Assembly: GCF_030848805.1 (NCBI RefSeq)
Contig: NC_092369.1
Location: 3,062,531-3,126,530, forward strand
Source of the DNA: Temnothorax longispinosus
Taxonomy: Eukaryota; Arthropoda; Insecta; Hymenoptera; Formicidae
Direction: 5' to 3'
Length of the DNA: 64,000 nucleotides
Within the stretch, counting starts at the first letter, position 1. The number at the start of each line of letters is the position of its first letter. This document shows, piece by piece, positions 43,401 through 53,841 of the stretch. The notes under the pieces were generated by a model. It did no database searches. It was not told the origin of the DNA and was given only the letters and a program-made list of their open reading frames with translations. A program made the position numbers and the translations under genes.

Positions 43401-43877
43401 CGCCCACACCCACTCGCTCGCACATACACACCAGGCTGACCTAATTTTGAGGTCTAGCAGCGCCAAATTTTTTGACAAGAAAAATTTATGTATTTTAATA
43501 AAATATTTTTATTTTTTGTACTGTTACCTCTGTAATTCTTTGCGATGCGATTAAATCTTTTAAAATACATATATAAACTTTGTATTTAAATACCTTGTAT
43601 TCCCTTGTTGGGTTTAAATATTTTAATAAAATATTTGTATTTTGTACTGTTACCTCTGTGTAATTCTTCATGATTCAATTTTTTATTCTAATCGAAGAAA
43701 AGCAGTAGTAATATTATACCTCGAAAAAACCTAAGTAACAAGTGGTAGACGTAATCTTTGTATCTCGAAAAATATATGTTCTCTGTAATTGGCGCTGTAA
43801 TTTAAAAAGAGATATCATTTCTTTTTTGTAATTGTAATAATAGATCACTTGAAGCGCGACTCATTTTTTGATAAGGT

Positions 43878-44995
43878 TGTAACGGCCTGACTTTATCGAA
43901 CGCGGACGAGTTTACGGGATCGGGAGTTCGATGACAGGCCCAGAAACAGTAATCAATTTGCCATGTGAACATGCACTTTATTCGAATATTCAAAACTATA
44001 CTATAAACTATAATATACAATACTCGGGATTCGGTATTACACACAAACTGAACGCGGGAAATTACCGTGGTCGGTAGTGCCGGTGCACGCGACGCGGTAT
44101 ACGAAATCTCGGGACTCGAGTCTTCGCCTCGAGATGCGGTACGCAGGGGAGGGATAACGCAGCGCGGTATTTTACAGAACGGAGTTCGTTGCGGTATACA
44201 GGGCTAAGACGAGGCGGAACGCGATATATTACATACGGAACGCGGTATATTACATAGTGAACCGAATTGATACATATATTTAATACATATAAGAAAGATA
44301 TACGCCGATAATGGAACGCGGTATATTACATACGGGACGCGGGATATTACATACGGAGCGCGGTATATTACATGCGGAACGCGGCTACAGCTATCAGAAC
44401 GCCGTATGTGATGCACGGGTAAGATAGCGCGGTAGGTTGCATCGGAGGATGGCGGAATCCCGGGATCACGGTTGTGAGAACTCTCGCGGCGAGGCCGAGC
44501 ACGCTCGACCCCGCGGTACCGTGGTCGTCGGGGCAATCAGGGAGTTCGGGAACACTCTGAGAACCCTCAGTCGAGAACCAGAACTCTGGACCTCGTTGTA
44601 CGTGTTGCCCTAGGATTCGGAAGGTATCGGAAGGTAGCTTCGTCAGGAGAGCCGTGGTAAAGACGAAGTGTCTTCTTCGTCGAGCGCGCCGGCTTTTTAT
44701 ACCGCGCGTCGCGGTGAGCTTGGCAGGAGGGAGGCCGATCGTCAGGCGACGGTGCGGTGGTGGGAGCGGCGCGATCCCGCGTGTTCGCTTCGGCGGGGAT
44801 CGGCTCGCTTCGGCGCTCGTCGGCGTCGTGCGGGAAGGCACCGGTGCGGCGGATTTCCCGCGCACACGGTGCGTTTCAAGAGTTTAAAAAATGTGGGCGC
44901 TCCGCGCCCTGTCCTCGCCCGACGGAGATCGGTCGGGCGGCTCCCGGCGGGTGGTAGCCGGGGACGATGCCTTGTTGTAAGGGCGCATCGTTACA
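43878..44995 (+). repeat. Solo LTR, family F (1118 bp)
   Basis: It runs from TGTAACGGCCTGAC to GCGCATCGTTACA. AGGT flanks both sides (43874-43877 and 44996-44999). The empty site is preserved in the opposite arm near 41012. It is rich in CGGTATATTACAT repeats around 44220-44370 and GC-rich in its 3' half. ORFs on both strands here are not genes. Confidence 0.93.
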
Positions 44996-45079
44996 AGGTA
45001 ACGTAATTTTGTGATGTGTATCACTTGAGTAATAATTTTTTGGAAATAAAAATAATACTGCTTAGGTTTTTTCGAGATT

Positions 45080-46823
45080 AGCTGTTACATGGAGAGAGAT
45101 GAAAGAATCATTAAAACAACAATTTCGTAAGTCCGTTTCATTTAGCAAATTATTCAAGGAAGCCGCACTTTACGAAAGTGTCTCTAGTCAGACGCTCGGG
45201 GATTATTGCTTTCAGAAATTGAATAAAATGCGTAAACTAGACATTGTCATACCGGATAAATATCTTATTGACGCGGTTATCGGCGGGATCACGGATGAAA
45301 ATGTTGCAAGGACGGTGCGCTCTGCGCAACATAGCGACGCTAACAAACTGTATGCGTACATGACGACGTTAGATAACCTGCCACAAAAAGAGGTTAAGAA
45401 TAAAGTCGCCGCGAATGTCAAATATAATAAGAAAGATCGTTTTTCGAAAACGCCGTCTGCAAAACAATCACACGTCGGTAAAGATGAGAATACTAAATCG
45501 CCGGTTGATAAGGTCACCGCAAACGATCGAACAAAATCACTACTCGTGTGTTATAATTGCGGAAAGATCGGCCACATCGCTAAAAAGTGTCGCATGCCGC
45601 GCGTAGAGTGTGAGAAATGTAACCGGTTGGGGCATCGTGCTGAGAAATTCCCGATAAAGAAGGACGTGAATGCCATGAAACTTGTGAATGTCTCGCCAAA
45701 TTTATACGAAAGATCGGTAATTATTAACGGGCATAAAGTTAAAGAATTAATTGATACCGGGAGTAGTTGTACGCTATTACGGATGTCAGTGGTTAAGAAA
45801 TATAATATGGTAGTGTCGGTGGTGTCGGAAACCGTGTTAAGAGGATTTGCTGGACAAATCACGACGAGCAACCAGTCGACGCCTTGTGAAATTAGAATCA
45901 TGGACGCGACAGCGCGAGTAAATGCAACCATCGTACCAGATAACCATCTTATTTATAACGTTATTATTGGCCGTGATTTTCTGGAACAAGAGCATATTGT
46001 TACTATTAAACAAGGAAAGAGACTAGCATTCAAACAGTTACCCGCGCTTAACGATAAGAGTGAGAATATCGTTGATATCAATTTTTTAAACGCGGAAAAG
46101 AGCAAGATCGACACGATCAAAATTAATACAGGTACCGTTTGTGACGACGCGAGACAACGGTGCGTAGATCTGATACGGGAATTTAGGGACTGCGTTGCAT
46201 TCTCGATTAAAGATTTAGGAAAAACGGACACTGCTTCGTTGAGTATCCGTTGTACATCTGACGTGCCTATAGTTTATCGGCCGTACCGTTTGGCCGATAG
46301 CGAAAAACGGATGGTAAGGGAGGTCATTCAGGAATTGCTAGATAACGGTATTATTCGGGAGTCAAGTTCACCATATGCGAGTCCTATCTTATTAGTCAAG
46401 AAAAAGAATGGCGAGTACCGCATGTGCGTTGATTATAGGAAGCTAAACGCGGTTACAATAAAAGATAAGTACCCTTTGCCCTTAATCGATGAGCAAATTG
46501 ATAGGCTAGGTGGAAATCGATATTTTACCGGATTAGATTTAGCATCCGGCTATTATCAAGTACCTGTGGCAGAAGACTCGATCGAAAAGACGGCATTCGT
46601 GACACCGGAAGGTCACTATGAATTTCTACGCATGCCATTTGGTTTGTCTAATGCACCTGCAGTTTTTCAGAGACTAATGGATAAGGTGTTGGTCGATCTG
46701 AAAAATTCAATAGCCTTCCCATATTTGGATGATATAATCAGGTATGATTATACGGACTGGACGGTAGTCCAATCCCGTAGAGGAAGGCATGACGAGACTA
46801 CGACAAGTACTGGAAACTTTTGA
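45080..46823 (+). pseudogene. Gypsy gag C-terminus, protease and reverse transcriptase
   Basis: Gag resumes as LAVTWREMKESLKQQFRKS. Two zinc knuckles follow: CYNCGKIGHIAKKC is complete, but the second (CEKCNRLGHRAEKF) has Phe in place of its last Cys. Protease motif KELIDTGSSCTLL and RT blocks SPYASPILLVKKKNGEYRMC, GYYQVPVAE, MPFGLSNAP and YLDDI are present, so the RT active site is intact. The frame is lost just after YLDDI (about 46741-46790), where about 28 extra or scrambled bases precede VEEGMTRLR in another frame. Confidence 0.9.
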
Positions 46824-48828
46824 TAAGCATCGCTTGACTCTAAAATTAGAAAAGTGTTCTTTTTTTGCCGAGTCCATTGAATATTTAGGTCAAGAGATAA
46901 GTGCGCAAGGAGTCCGGGCCGGACTGCGCAAAGTAGAGGCACTAATACAGATAAGGAGGCCTCAATCAGTAAAACAAGTCCGTCAATTCTTAGGATTGGC
47001 CAGCTACTTTAGGAAGTTTGTCGAGAATTTTGCAATAACCGTGGAACCGCTGACGAGGCTCACAAAGAAAGATGTATCTTGGATATGGGGCGAGGCACAA
47101 GAACGAGCGTTCAGTACCATCAAAGATAAGTTAATGGCTCGACCGGTGTTGACGATATTTGACCCTGCTAGGCACACTGAAGTACACACAAATGCGAGTG
47201 CGATTGGCATAGGGGCTATATTATTACAAAAAGTCGACGGTAGGATGACGGTGGTAGCGTATTACAGTAGGCAAACAACCGCCGACCAACGTTGTTATCA
47301 CTCCTATGAACTAGAAACGATAGCGGTTGTGTTGGCACTAAGGTATTTTAAGGTATATCTGTTAGGTATACACTTCAAGATTGTGACTGATTGTAACGCA
47401 GTACATTCAACTTTCGCGAAGCGAGATTTGTTGCCTCGGATTGGTCGGTGGTGGCTCGAGGTGCAGGAATACACCTTCGATATTGAATATCGTGCGGGTT
47501 CTAAAATGGCACACGTGGATGCCCTTAGTCGCAATCCTGCTCAGCTTCTATTGGAAATAGCGCAAGTAGATATAACAGAAGGCGACTGGGTATTAGCGGC
47601 CCAACTACAGGACGAGCAATTGTCACGGATTCGGTCTATTTTATTAACAGGAAAGTCCACGCATGAGACCAAATATTATTTCAATGAGTACGTGATCAAA
47701 AACAACAAACTACATAGACGTTTAGGGGACAAACAGACTGCGTGGGTAGTACCACGTGACGCACGAATGCAGATTTGTAGGCTGTGTCACGACGACGCCG
47801 GACATTTAGGCGTTGAGAAAACGCTAGAACAAATCAAGCGTAACTATTGGTTCGCAAGTATGAGGCAATTTGTGACAAAATATGTGAACAGCTGTCTAAG
47901 CTGCGCGTATTATAAGCATACGGTGAGTAAGAAGCAGTGCAAACTGAACAGTATTGAAAAAGTTTCAATACCGTTTCACACAATACACATAAATCATGTA
48001 AGACCGTTTGAAACGAGTCGCAAGCATAATAAGTTCCTTTTTGTATTGGTAGACGCTTTTACCAAATTTACGATTATAGAGCCGGTAAAGAGTCAAAAGA
48101 CATGTTATGTGATTAAAGTCCTGACTAATCTTATTCATTTGTTTGGAGTTCCAAGCAGGATCATAAGTAACAGAGGAACTACTTTTACGTCCCAGGCATT
48201 CCGGATGTTTTGTGATAACTACGGAATCAAACACGTGCTAAATGCAGTAGCAACCCCTCGGGCCAACGGGCAGTGTGAGCGATATAATCGGACGATCATA
48301 CAGGCGTTGGCTACTACGACGACCGGACTGGATTCTCGTGATTGGACCGTTGTTAAGCAAGTGCAGAGTGCGTTGAACACGGCCCATAATAAGGGCATTA
48401 ATACCACTCCGATGAAGGCACTTATTGGATACGACACTAGGAGTGCTGCGGAAGCACCGTTGCTGTCCCAAATCCAGGATGTAGTCGATCGTTTGGATCT
48501 GGATGAGTTGCGGGCTGATATCAAGACGCACATCAGTCAGGAACAACGAGCGCAAAAGGAACGTTACGATAAAACGCGCCAAGACGCTAAAAGATATAAC
48601 GAAGGTGATCTGGTGCTAGTACAAATTACCAGTGATCCAGCGACTGGGAGCAGTAAAAAGTTACATCCTAAGTTCAAAGGACCGTTCCGAATTCGGAAGG
48701 TACTTATCAACGACCGCTACGAGGTTGAGGACCTAAGGGAAGGACGTCGACAGAGCAGAACGGTCGCGGCCGCTGATCGTATGAAGTCTGGATTACGGTC
48801 CATGAATAGCGGGTCATCGATCAGTTAA
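46789..48828 (+). pseudogene. Gypsy RNase H and integrase with catalytic Asp-to-Asn changes
   Basis: From the RT thumb (MTRLRQVLETF) it continues to RNase H (VHTNASAIG, SYELETIAV, IVTDCNAV, VDALSR) and the integrase HHCC zinc region (CHDDAGHLG...CLSCAYYK). The core follows: IHINHVRPF, ISNRGTTFTS, ANGQCERYNR. Family knowledge expects Asp where Asn stands at 47191-47193 (RNase H), 47992-47994 and 48169-48171 (integrase D, D); the Glu is kept. GP is replaced by RP at 48001. All four are explained by G-to-A changes. The stop at 48826-48828 falls inside the first unit of a tandem repeat. Confidence 0.9.
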
Positions 48829-49052
48829 TACGGACTGATCTCTTCGGAGTCAGTTAATACGGACTGATCTCTTCGGAGTCAGTTAATACGGACTGATCTC
48901 TTCGGAGTCAGTTAATACGGACTGATCTCTTTGGAGTTAGTTAATACGGACTGATCTCTTCGGAGTCAGTTAATACGAACTGATCTCTTCGGAGTCAGTT
49001 AATACGGACTGATCACTTCGGAGTCAGTTAATACGGATTGGTCTCGTTGAGC
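48821..49052. repeat. Eight 29-bp tandem repeats at the Gypsy pol stop
   Basis: The unit is TCAGTTAATACGGACTGATC then TCTTCGGAG. The repeats begin seven bases before the stop codon and extend through the region upstream of the 3' LTR, degenerating after 49030. Confidence 0.93.
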
Positions 49053-49291
49053 CGGTTAGCACGAACTAGTCTCACCCGAGCCAATTAATATGAGCTGGTC
49101 TAGAGCCAGCACACGACACTCTAAACCAACTGTTACGGTGAATTATCAATCAACATCCGGAAAATAAAGGGAGTACAACCAAGCTGTCCGGACGATGTGC
49201 AAATGGAGAAAGAGGACAGACAGTTAGCAGCAACCAAGGCGATCGTCAGCAGGGGATGTCTGAGGACAGACATAAAAACAGGAAGGTCGAA

Positions 49292-49461
49292 TGTACAAAA
49301 ACTCTAGCGATAAGGATTGGAGATGCCGGAGAGAGCGTCAGGAGGAGGCGCGATGGCGGGACGGCTGCGTGGCGGAGAGACGACGAGAGGGGAGGCTCTA
49401 GGACGTAGTAGTCTATTGCTCTAGCGAAAATACCGCGATTGTTGACGAACGAATATTACGA
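49292..49461 (+). repeat. Gypsy 3' LTR, truncated
   Basis: It starts TGTACAAAAACTCTAGCG after the purine-rich ACAGGAAGGTCGA. It ends at ATATTACGA, where the Harbinger terminus begins. Confidence 0.8.
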
Positions 49462-49656
49462 ACTGTAAATATAACCTAACTTTTTTGTTCAAAAAAATTT
49501 ATCTAATGTACTTATAAATAAAATGTTCTACTAAATTAAATATTATTTGATTTAATAGTATTATATATGTTTAAAAATCTTGTTAATTATTAAATTTGTA
49601 TAATATTTAATTTAATTTATTTTACAAAAAACAATTTTAATTTCAGGTATATTAAA

Positions 49657-49976
49657 ATGATGCATAGAAATAAGCAATTTTTATTGCTTGTTTTACAATG
49701 GATGCTTTTGTATAAATTATTAAAACGAAAAAAAACAAAACAAATTAGATGGTCTAAAAGAAGATGGTACGTGCGACTAATAAACGAACTGAGATACAAA
49801 TACGGAGCTTATGAGACACTTTTCCAAGATTTAAAAAATGATGAAAATTTATTTTTTTGTTATACGAGAATGAATTTACGTTTATTTAACAAATTACTTT
49901 AATTAACTGAACCTCATTTAACAAAAAATAGTTATCGAGCATTTCCTGCAGAACAGATATTGATAATAGTATTAAG
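49657..49976 (+). pseudogene. PIF/Harbinger transposase, N-terminal exon
   Basis: It reads IRWSKRRWYVRLINELRYKY, GAYETLFQDLKNDENLFF and YTRMNLRLFNKLL. A TAA at 49900-49902 is followed in the same frame by LTEPHLTK...ILIIVLR, ending at a GTAATT donor. This is the N-terminal region that precedes the DDE core in Harbinger nucleases (HARBI1 relatives). No catalytic exon is found downstream, so the gene is truncated as well as interrupted. The upstream Lys/Leu-rich segment may not be coding. Confidence 0.75.
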
Positions 49977-50474
49977 GTAATTATAAGTAAATCTTTTTTC
50001 AAAATAATTATATTTTGTAGAAATAACAATAAAAAAGAAATTTTATTAAAGTAACAAAGACAGATTCTGTGATAGATTAAAACAAGTATTCTAGACTAAA
50101 TATAAATGTTGAATAATATTAAATAGTATTAATAATATTTTATTTTTGTCAGATATACAAAAATTGCCTAAAATAATTATTACTCGAAACATGCTTTAAT
50201 AGAGAATGAGAGAGAGAGAAATAGAAAATTAATAACCTTTTTATAATAAATAATATTAATAACGTAGATATTTTAATGAAAATGTATTTCAGTGATTTTT
50301 CTTTGGTATCAAATACTTCATTTGAACTAGATTGTGGAATTTCTGTTGATAGTTCTAAAGATGATGTTGAAGCTTTATTTGCTTTTATATTACTGCATGT
50401 TCTCAAAATATAAGAATATATCGGTATATATACATATTATACTATTAAAATGCGGATTTTCAAGCAATTATCAT

Positions 50475-51132
50475 TATAAACCTTCGTCTCTTGATATAAT
50501 TGTCAAGAAAAGATAATTGAGTATAAAATGCGAAGGGTTTATGAGTTGAAGCACTACTTCCACTTTTATATTGACTATCTATTATTTGTTTCTCATGATT
50601 ATATTAATTTCTTAGGCCCAGTTTCACAAGTGTCGGTTAACTTTTAATCTTAGATTAACTCACTCTTCGTCTCTTTCTAAGGGGAATGTTAGAAGGGGAC
50701 GAAGAGTGAGTTAATCAATTAAAAGTTAACCGACACTTGTAAAACTGGACCTTAAAGATGTGCATCTAGTTTGACAATAATCAGGTGTATATAAGTTGCC
50801 TGTAAAAATGTTGAGATTTTATCATTATAATTAGCATAATATATATTAGCAATATAAGACATAATAAGAAATATTAATTAAAATATTTGATATTTACCAT
50901 AATTTTTATTTTGCATTATTTTAGAAATTTCTTTCCAAGCATTATCTTTAATTATTATATTTTTAAAATCTTTGTGTCCTTTATTGTACAGAAATGGCCG
51001 TTCTCTATATAATTCAATTAGAAAAGCATCACCGTCTTTTTCTTCTATAGAAATATTATTTTTATTTTCATTTGACACTACATTGTCTGTGCAATATATA
51101 TTATTAGATTCACAATAGTGATGATCTTCCAT
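50475..51132 (-). pseudogene. MADF-domain protein of Harbinger element
   Basis: The first exon (50878-51132) encodes FLIELYRERPFLYNKGHKDF and NAWKEISKIMQNK, the classic start of a MADF (Myb/SANT-like) DNA-binding domain. In Harbinger elements such a partner brings the transposase to DNA. A second block (about 50475-50600) reads QYKSGSSASTHKPFAFYTQL then FLDNYI, the C-terminal half of the domain. A further 50-codon block at about 50260-50406 (SNIKANKASTSSLELS) may be a third exon. The middle of the domain is not found, and the foldback at 50612-50755 sits in the gap. Confidence 0.7.
50612..50755. repeat. Hairpin MITE starting GGCCCAGTTTCACAAGTG
   Basis: The left arm (to TTAACTCACTCTTCGTC) is reversed at 50686-50755. 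Arms are about 60 bp with a 15-bp loop. Confidence 0.88.
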
Positions 51133-51195
51133 TTTTACTAAAAGGAATTAATAAAAGGATATAGATAACATTAGATAATATACGTACATACTATA

Positions 51196-52119
51196 TGTCT
51201 AGTACAAGCTCGCGCACGAACCTGGCCTCGTGATTTAGATGAGGAAGAAACTAACGAATCTTTGTTTGGAGAGAGATATTGTGTATCTTTATTTATTTGA
51301 ATAAAAGAAACTTTTAAATAGCAGAAATATTGAAGGAATACCAACATTCGTTGCAAGGGTAAGGAAAACTGCCACAAAACCTTACCAGTATTCGTACAAC
51401 AAAATTACAATACAAGAGAAAATAATTTGGTATCTTACAAGCAAATAAGCTGTACAAAATATAAGACAAAAGAAAATTATTAGTTTAGAACAGTCCTTTC
51501 TTTAAAGATATGGCAGAATATACTTTGAATTTTTACTGAGGTATTTCTTTATCATATACATAACAAGATTCGTTATAAAAGGAATTGTAATAGTATGTTC
51601 GCATATAATTTATCTTGACGTAGTCAAGCTCAGAATTAGTTGTTCTTTTCTAAAGAAAGGATCGTTTGAAACATAAACACAAATCAATTAAAACCAAGAA
51701 TATCAATTCAGATATAATTTGTATAATCGGGGAAATAATGCATCAATCTTTTAGTTAAAAATCATGAATAATTATCATCTGTCTAGTAAATAATATTCTT
51801 TGTAATTCGAATATTGACTGAGTATTACCGAACTCGTGTCTAAATCGCGGCAAAGTAATATATTACATCATGAGCGATTACTACAACACAAGCTATACAT
51901 ACGACATGAGCAACAACAAAGGCAATGAATACGACAAAAGCTCTTAATATGACACAAGCAATAAGTTTCTCACTGAGTTTACTGAATTAAAATTTGTAAT
52001 AGGCCTTCAATCTTTGATTGACACATTAATTCGACATAAACGAATGCACATATAGTTTGCTATTAATTTTCTTAAATCATAGATAATATCCTTTGGAAAA
52101 GGAATAAACGCACGCAAGA

Positions 52120-52183
<64 letters not shown>

Positions 52184-53221
52184 CATAAACGGAAGATCGT
52201 TACTCGAATCGTAAGAAATACTTAAAGGCACAAATATATATTAGAAGAAATGTTCAATATAATCATACTTTGAGGAACACTAATGAATATATTATTGAAA
52301 TGCACTGTAGTCTGGTTTAATTGTCTTATACGCACGCAAGTTAAAGAATTATTTACATGTTTTACGTAAGAAGAATTTGGTTGCAACCGACAAATATTTA
52401 CAACGTTAAATGAGCTCATATATCACGTGACTCGAGATAAATTGTGCACAACTCTTCGATCATCGAGGAAGTTTTCCTCTCAACTCGCGAAACTTGTTAT
52501 ATCTCCTCAGATGAACAAGGATAACCCTCAGAGAAGTTTAGGATCCTTTGATCAGGATCCTCATTGTAACGTTAGAAGAAATTCTAACGTCTCTACTCAA
52601 GATTTTTAAACAATTGGTTACCTTGTCAGTAAAGCTCTCCTCAGATAATATAGTCGAATAATTATAGCTAGTCTTACAGACCACGCCACAGACAGCTTCC
52701 TTCTCGATTCGTACTTGGCTTCTCGTATTACATCTGAACAGGCCTTCGAGAATGTTCCCAATATGGCAGTCTTTCCTCGGTTCGAGAATCGTCGCAGGAA
52801 TTTTCCAACAGGGCTCGTGTCCTTGGTTACGACGAGCGTCGTCGCTCAAACGTATCGCGTATACGATAAAACGATATAACTTCTTTACTTTGATCACGCC
52901 ACGACTCGAATGTACTATTACTGCGGAAAAGAATGACGCAATTATGAAATTAGAGAACATCGAATACAACGGGTGCGTATCGAGAGACATCCGGAAGACG
53001 AATGCTCGCTCGCCCGGGCTGCGCGCCCCTCCCAACATGCTCACGCAAGCGCGCGAACGCCCTACGCCGGGCCGCCTGGGACGCAACGTGGTCGGCGCCT
53101 ATTGCGCGCAGTGTTACCATTCTACGCTCACCGCGCGACCTGACCTACCGCAATATGAAATACATAGTTGGCTGCACCTACACAATATCTCTCTCTCTCT
53201 CTTTTAGCTTTACTTTATACA
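51196..53221 (+). repeat. Solo LTR, family D copy 3 (2026 bp)
   Basis: It runs from TGTCTAGTACAAGCTCGCGC to CTTTACTTTATACA, flanked by CTATA (51191-51195 and 53222-53226). It aligns with the other family-D copies at its start, at GAAAGGATCGTTTGAAACAT, and in its GC-rich 3' third. A long TA microsatellite (52121-52178) lies inside. No genes. Confidence 0.9.
52121..52178. repeat. (TA)n microsatellite
   Basis: A pure 58-bp TA run. Confidence 0.95.
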
Positions 53222-53713
53222 CTATACATATAGATTTTGTTAAATGTTATACAAAAATAATTAACAAGATTTTTAAACATATATAATACTATTAAATCAA
53301 ATAATATTTAATTTAGTAGAACATTTTATTTATAAGTACATTAGATAAATTTCTTTAAACAAAAAAGTTAGGTTATATTCACAGTTATTAAAATATATTT
53401 CGAATATGAAATATTATTATTACATATTTATAATATATCATTAGACTCGTGAAATGTCAATAAATTAATTAAAAGACGGCGATACGAGTCAAGCGCGGTA
53501 CGTGGTGCGCAAATAGAGAATTAATAGTTACAGAAGTAACGAATTACAATGTATATACGTATATACATATATTCCAACTTAATAAACTGCGCGCCGATTA
53601 TTTGTCGGACTTGAAACACAGCTATCATTGGAACATTAATACCCTTCCCTCTCCGGAATTAAATCTATACGATTTAATTATTTAAAAAACTGTAAAGAAA
53701 TTTTTGCGAAAAA

Positions 53714-53788
53714 TATTACTTCAGCCAGGATTCGAACCTGGAACCTCCCTCATTCCGTGAAGGGCGTCGTACCAATTCGACTACCGAG
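53714..53788 (-). other. tRNA-like segment in foldback loop
   Basis: In reverse complement it has an A-box-like TAGTCGAATTGG, an anticodon-arm-like CCCTTCACGGAATGAGGG and a perfect T-arm CCAGGTTCGAATCCTGG. The acceptor ends (GCCTCGG and CTGAAGT) do not pair, so it is not a functional tRNA. Instead the flanks AATATTAC and GTAATATT pair with each other. Confidence 0.6.
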
Positions 53789-53841
53789 GCATGTGGTAAT
53801 ATTTATCGCAATATATATATACGTATATACATTGTAATTCG

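Larger units (their letters stand above)
38258..45079. other. Composite block inserted in Gypsy gag
   Basis: The block separates ...DARPRSR from LAVTWREMKES. It consists of a 300-bp direct repeat pair, a 98-bp and a 90-bp tandem array with an inverted counterpart, short tandem duplications (40474-40930) and a 504-bp-arm palindrome with two solo LTRs. The start GAGACACGGTAGTGTCTC is itself a hairpin. I cannot fix a target duplication (AGA or CGA are possible), so whether it entered as one element or in steps is open. Confidence 0.75.
40934..45079. mobile_element. Palindromic foldback element, 504-bp arms, one solo LTR in each arm
   Basis: The left arm is 40934-43178 and the right arm is 43454-45079. 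Removing the solo LTR and its target duplication from each (1736+5 and 1118+4 bp) leaves exactly 504 bp per arm. The arms are near-perfect reverse complements (AATCTCGAAAAAACCTAAGC outside, GGCGCTGCTAG inside). The 275-bp loop contains (GA)n and (CA)n. No gene is present. Confidence 0.9.
37452..49461 (+). mobile_element. Gypsy LTR retrotransposon, gag split by a 6.8-kb block
   Basis: LTR-like ends at 37452 (TGTACGAAAACTCTAGC) and 49292 (TGTACAAAAACTCTAGC) enclose gag (37853-38257 and from 45080) and pol in the order protease, RT, RNase H, integrase. Excluding the inserted block the element is about 5.2 kb. The LTRs are clearly diverged (several indels, about 60 bp missing from the 3' copy), so the insertion is old. 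Frameshifts in gag and between RT and RNase H, plus catalytic substitutions, make it inactive. The 3' LTR is cut by the Harbinger element beginning at 49462. Confidence 0.88.
49462..53389. mobile_element. PIF/Harbinger-type transposon with MADF protein, containing a solo LTR
   Basis: The left end AACTGTAAATATAACCTAAC and about 150 bp beyond match the reverse complement of 53240-53389 (AACTGTGAATATAACCTAAC). Inside are a plus-strand Harbinger transposase N-terminus and a minus-strand MADF-domain gene, the standard two-gene layout of PIF/Harbinger elements. A MITE (50612-50755) and a 2-kb solo LTR (51196-53221) are inserted. Most of the transposase is missing. The expected 3-bp duplication is not clear. 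Confidence 0.8.

Noticed and set aside
44368..45006. Overlapping 110-165-codon ORFs in the GC-rich end of solo LTR F
   Set aside because: They occur in several frames on both strands in GC-rich sequence and lie wholly inside an LTR.
38258..45079. Transib-type element starting CACGGTAGTG
   Set aside because: A CAC-start is suggestive, but no inverted partner end and no transposase were found in the block.
46789..48828. CpG methylation decay as cause of the Asp-to-Asn changes
   Set aside because: The affected G residues are followed by A and preceded by A or T, so they are not in CpG context on either strand.
53714..53788. Functional tRNA gene
   Set aside because: The T arm is good, but the acceptor ends do not pair and the segment sits in the loop of a foldback element.
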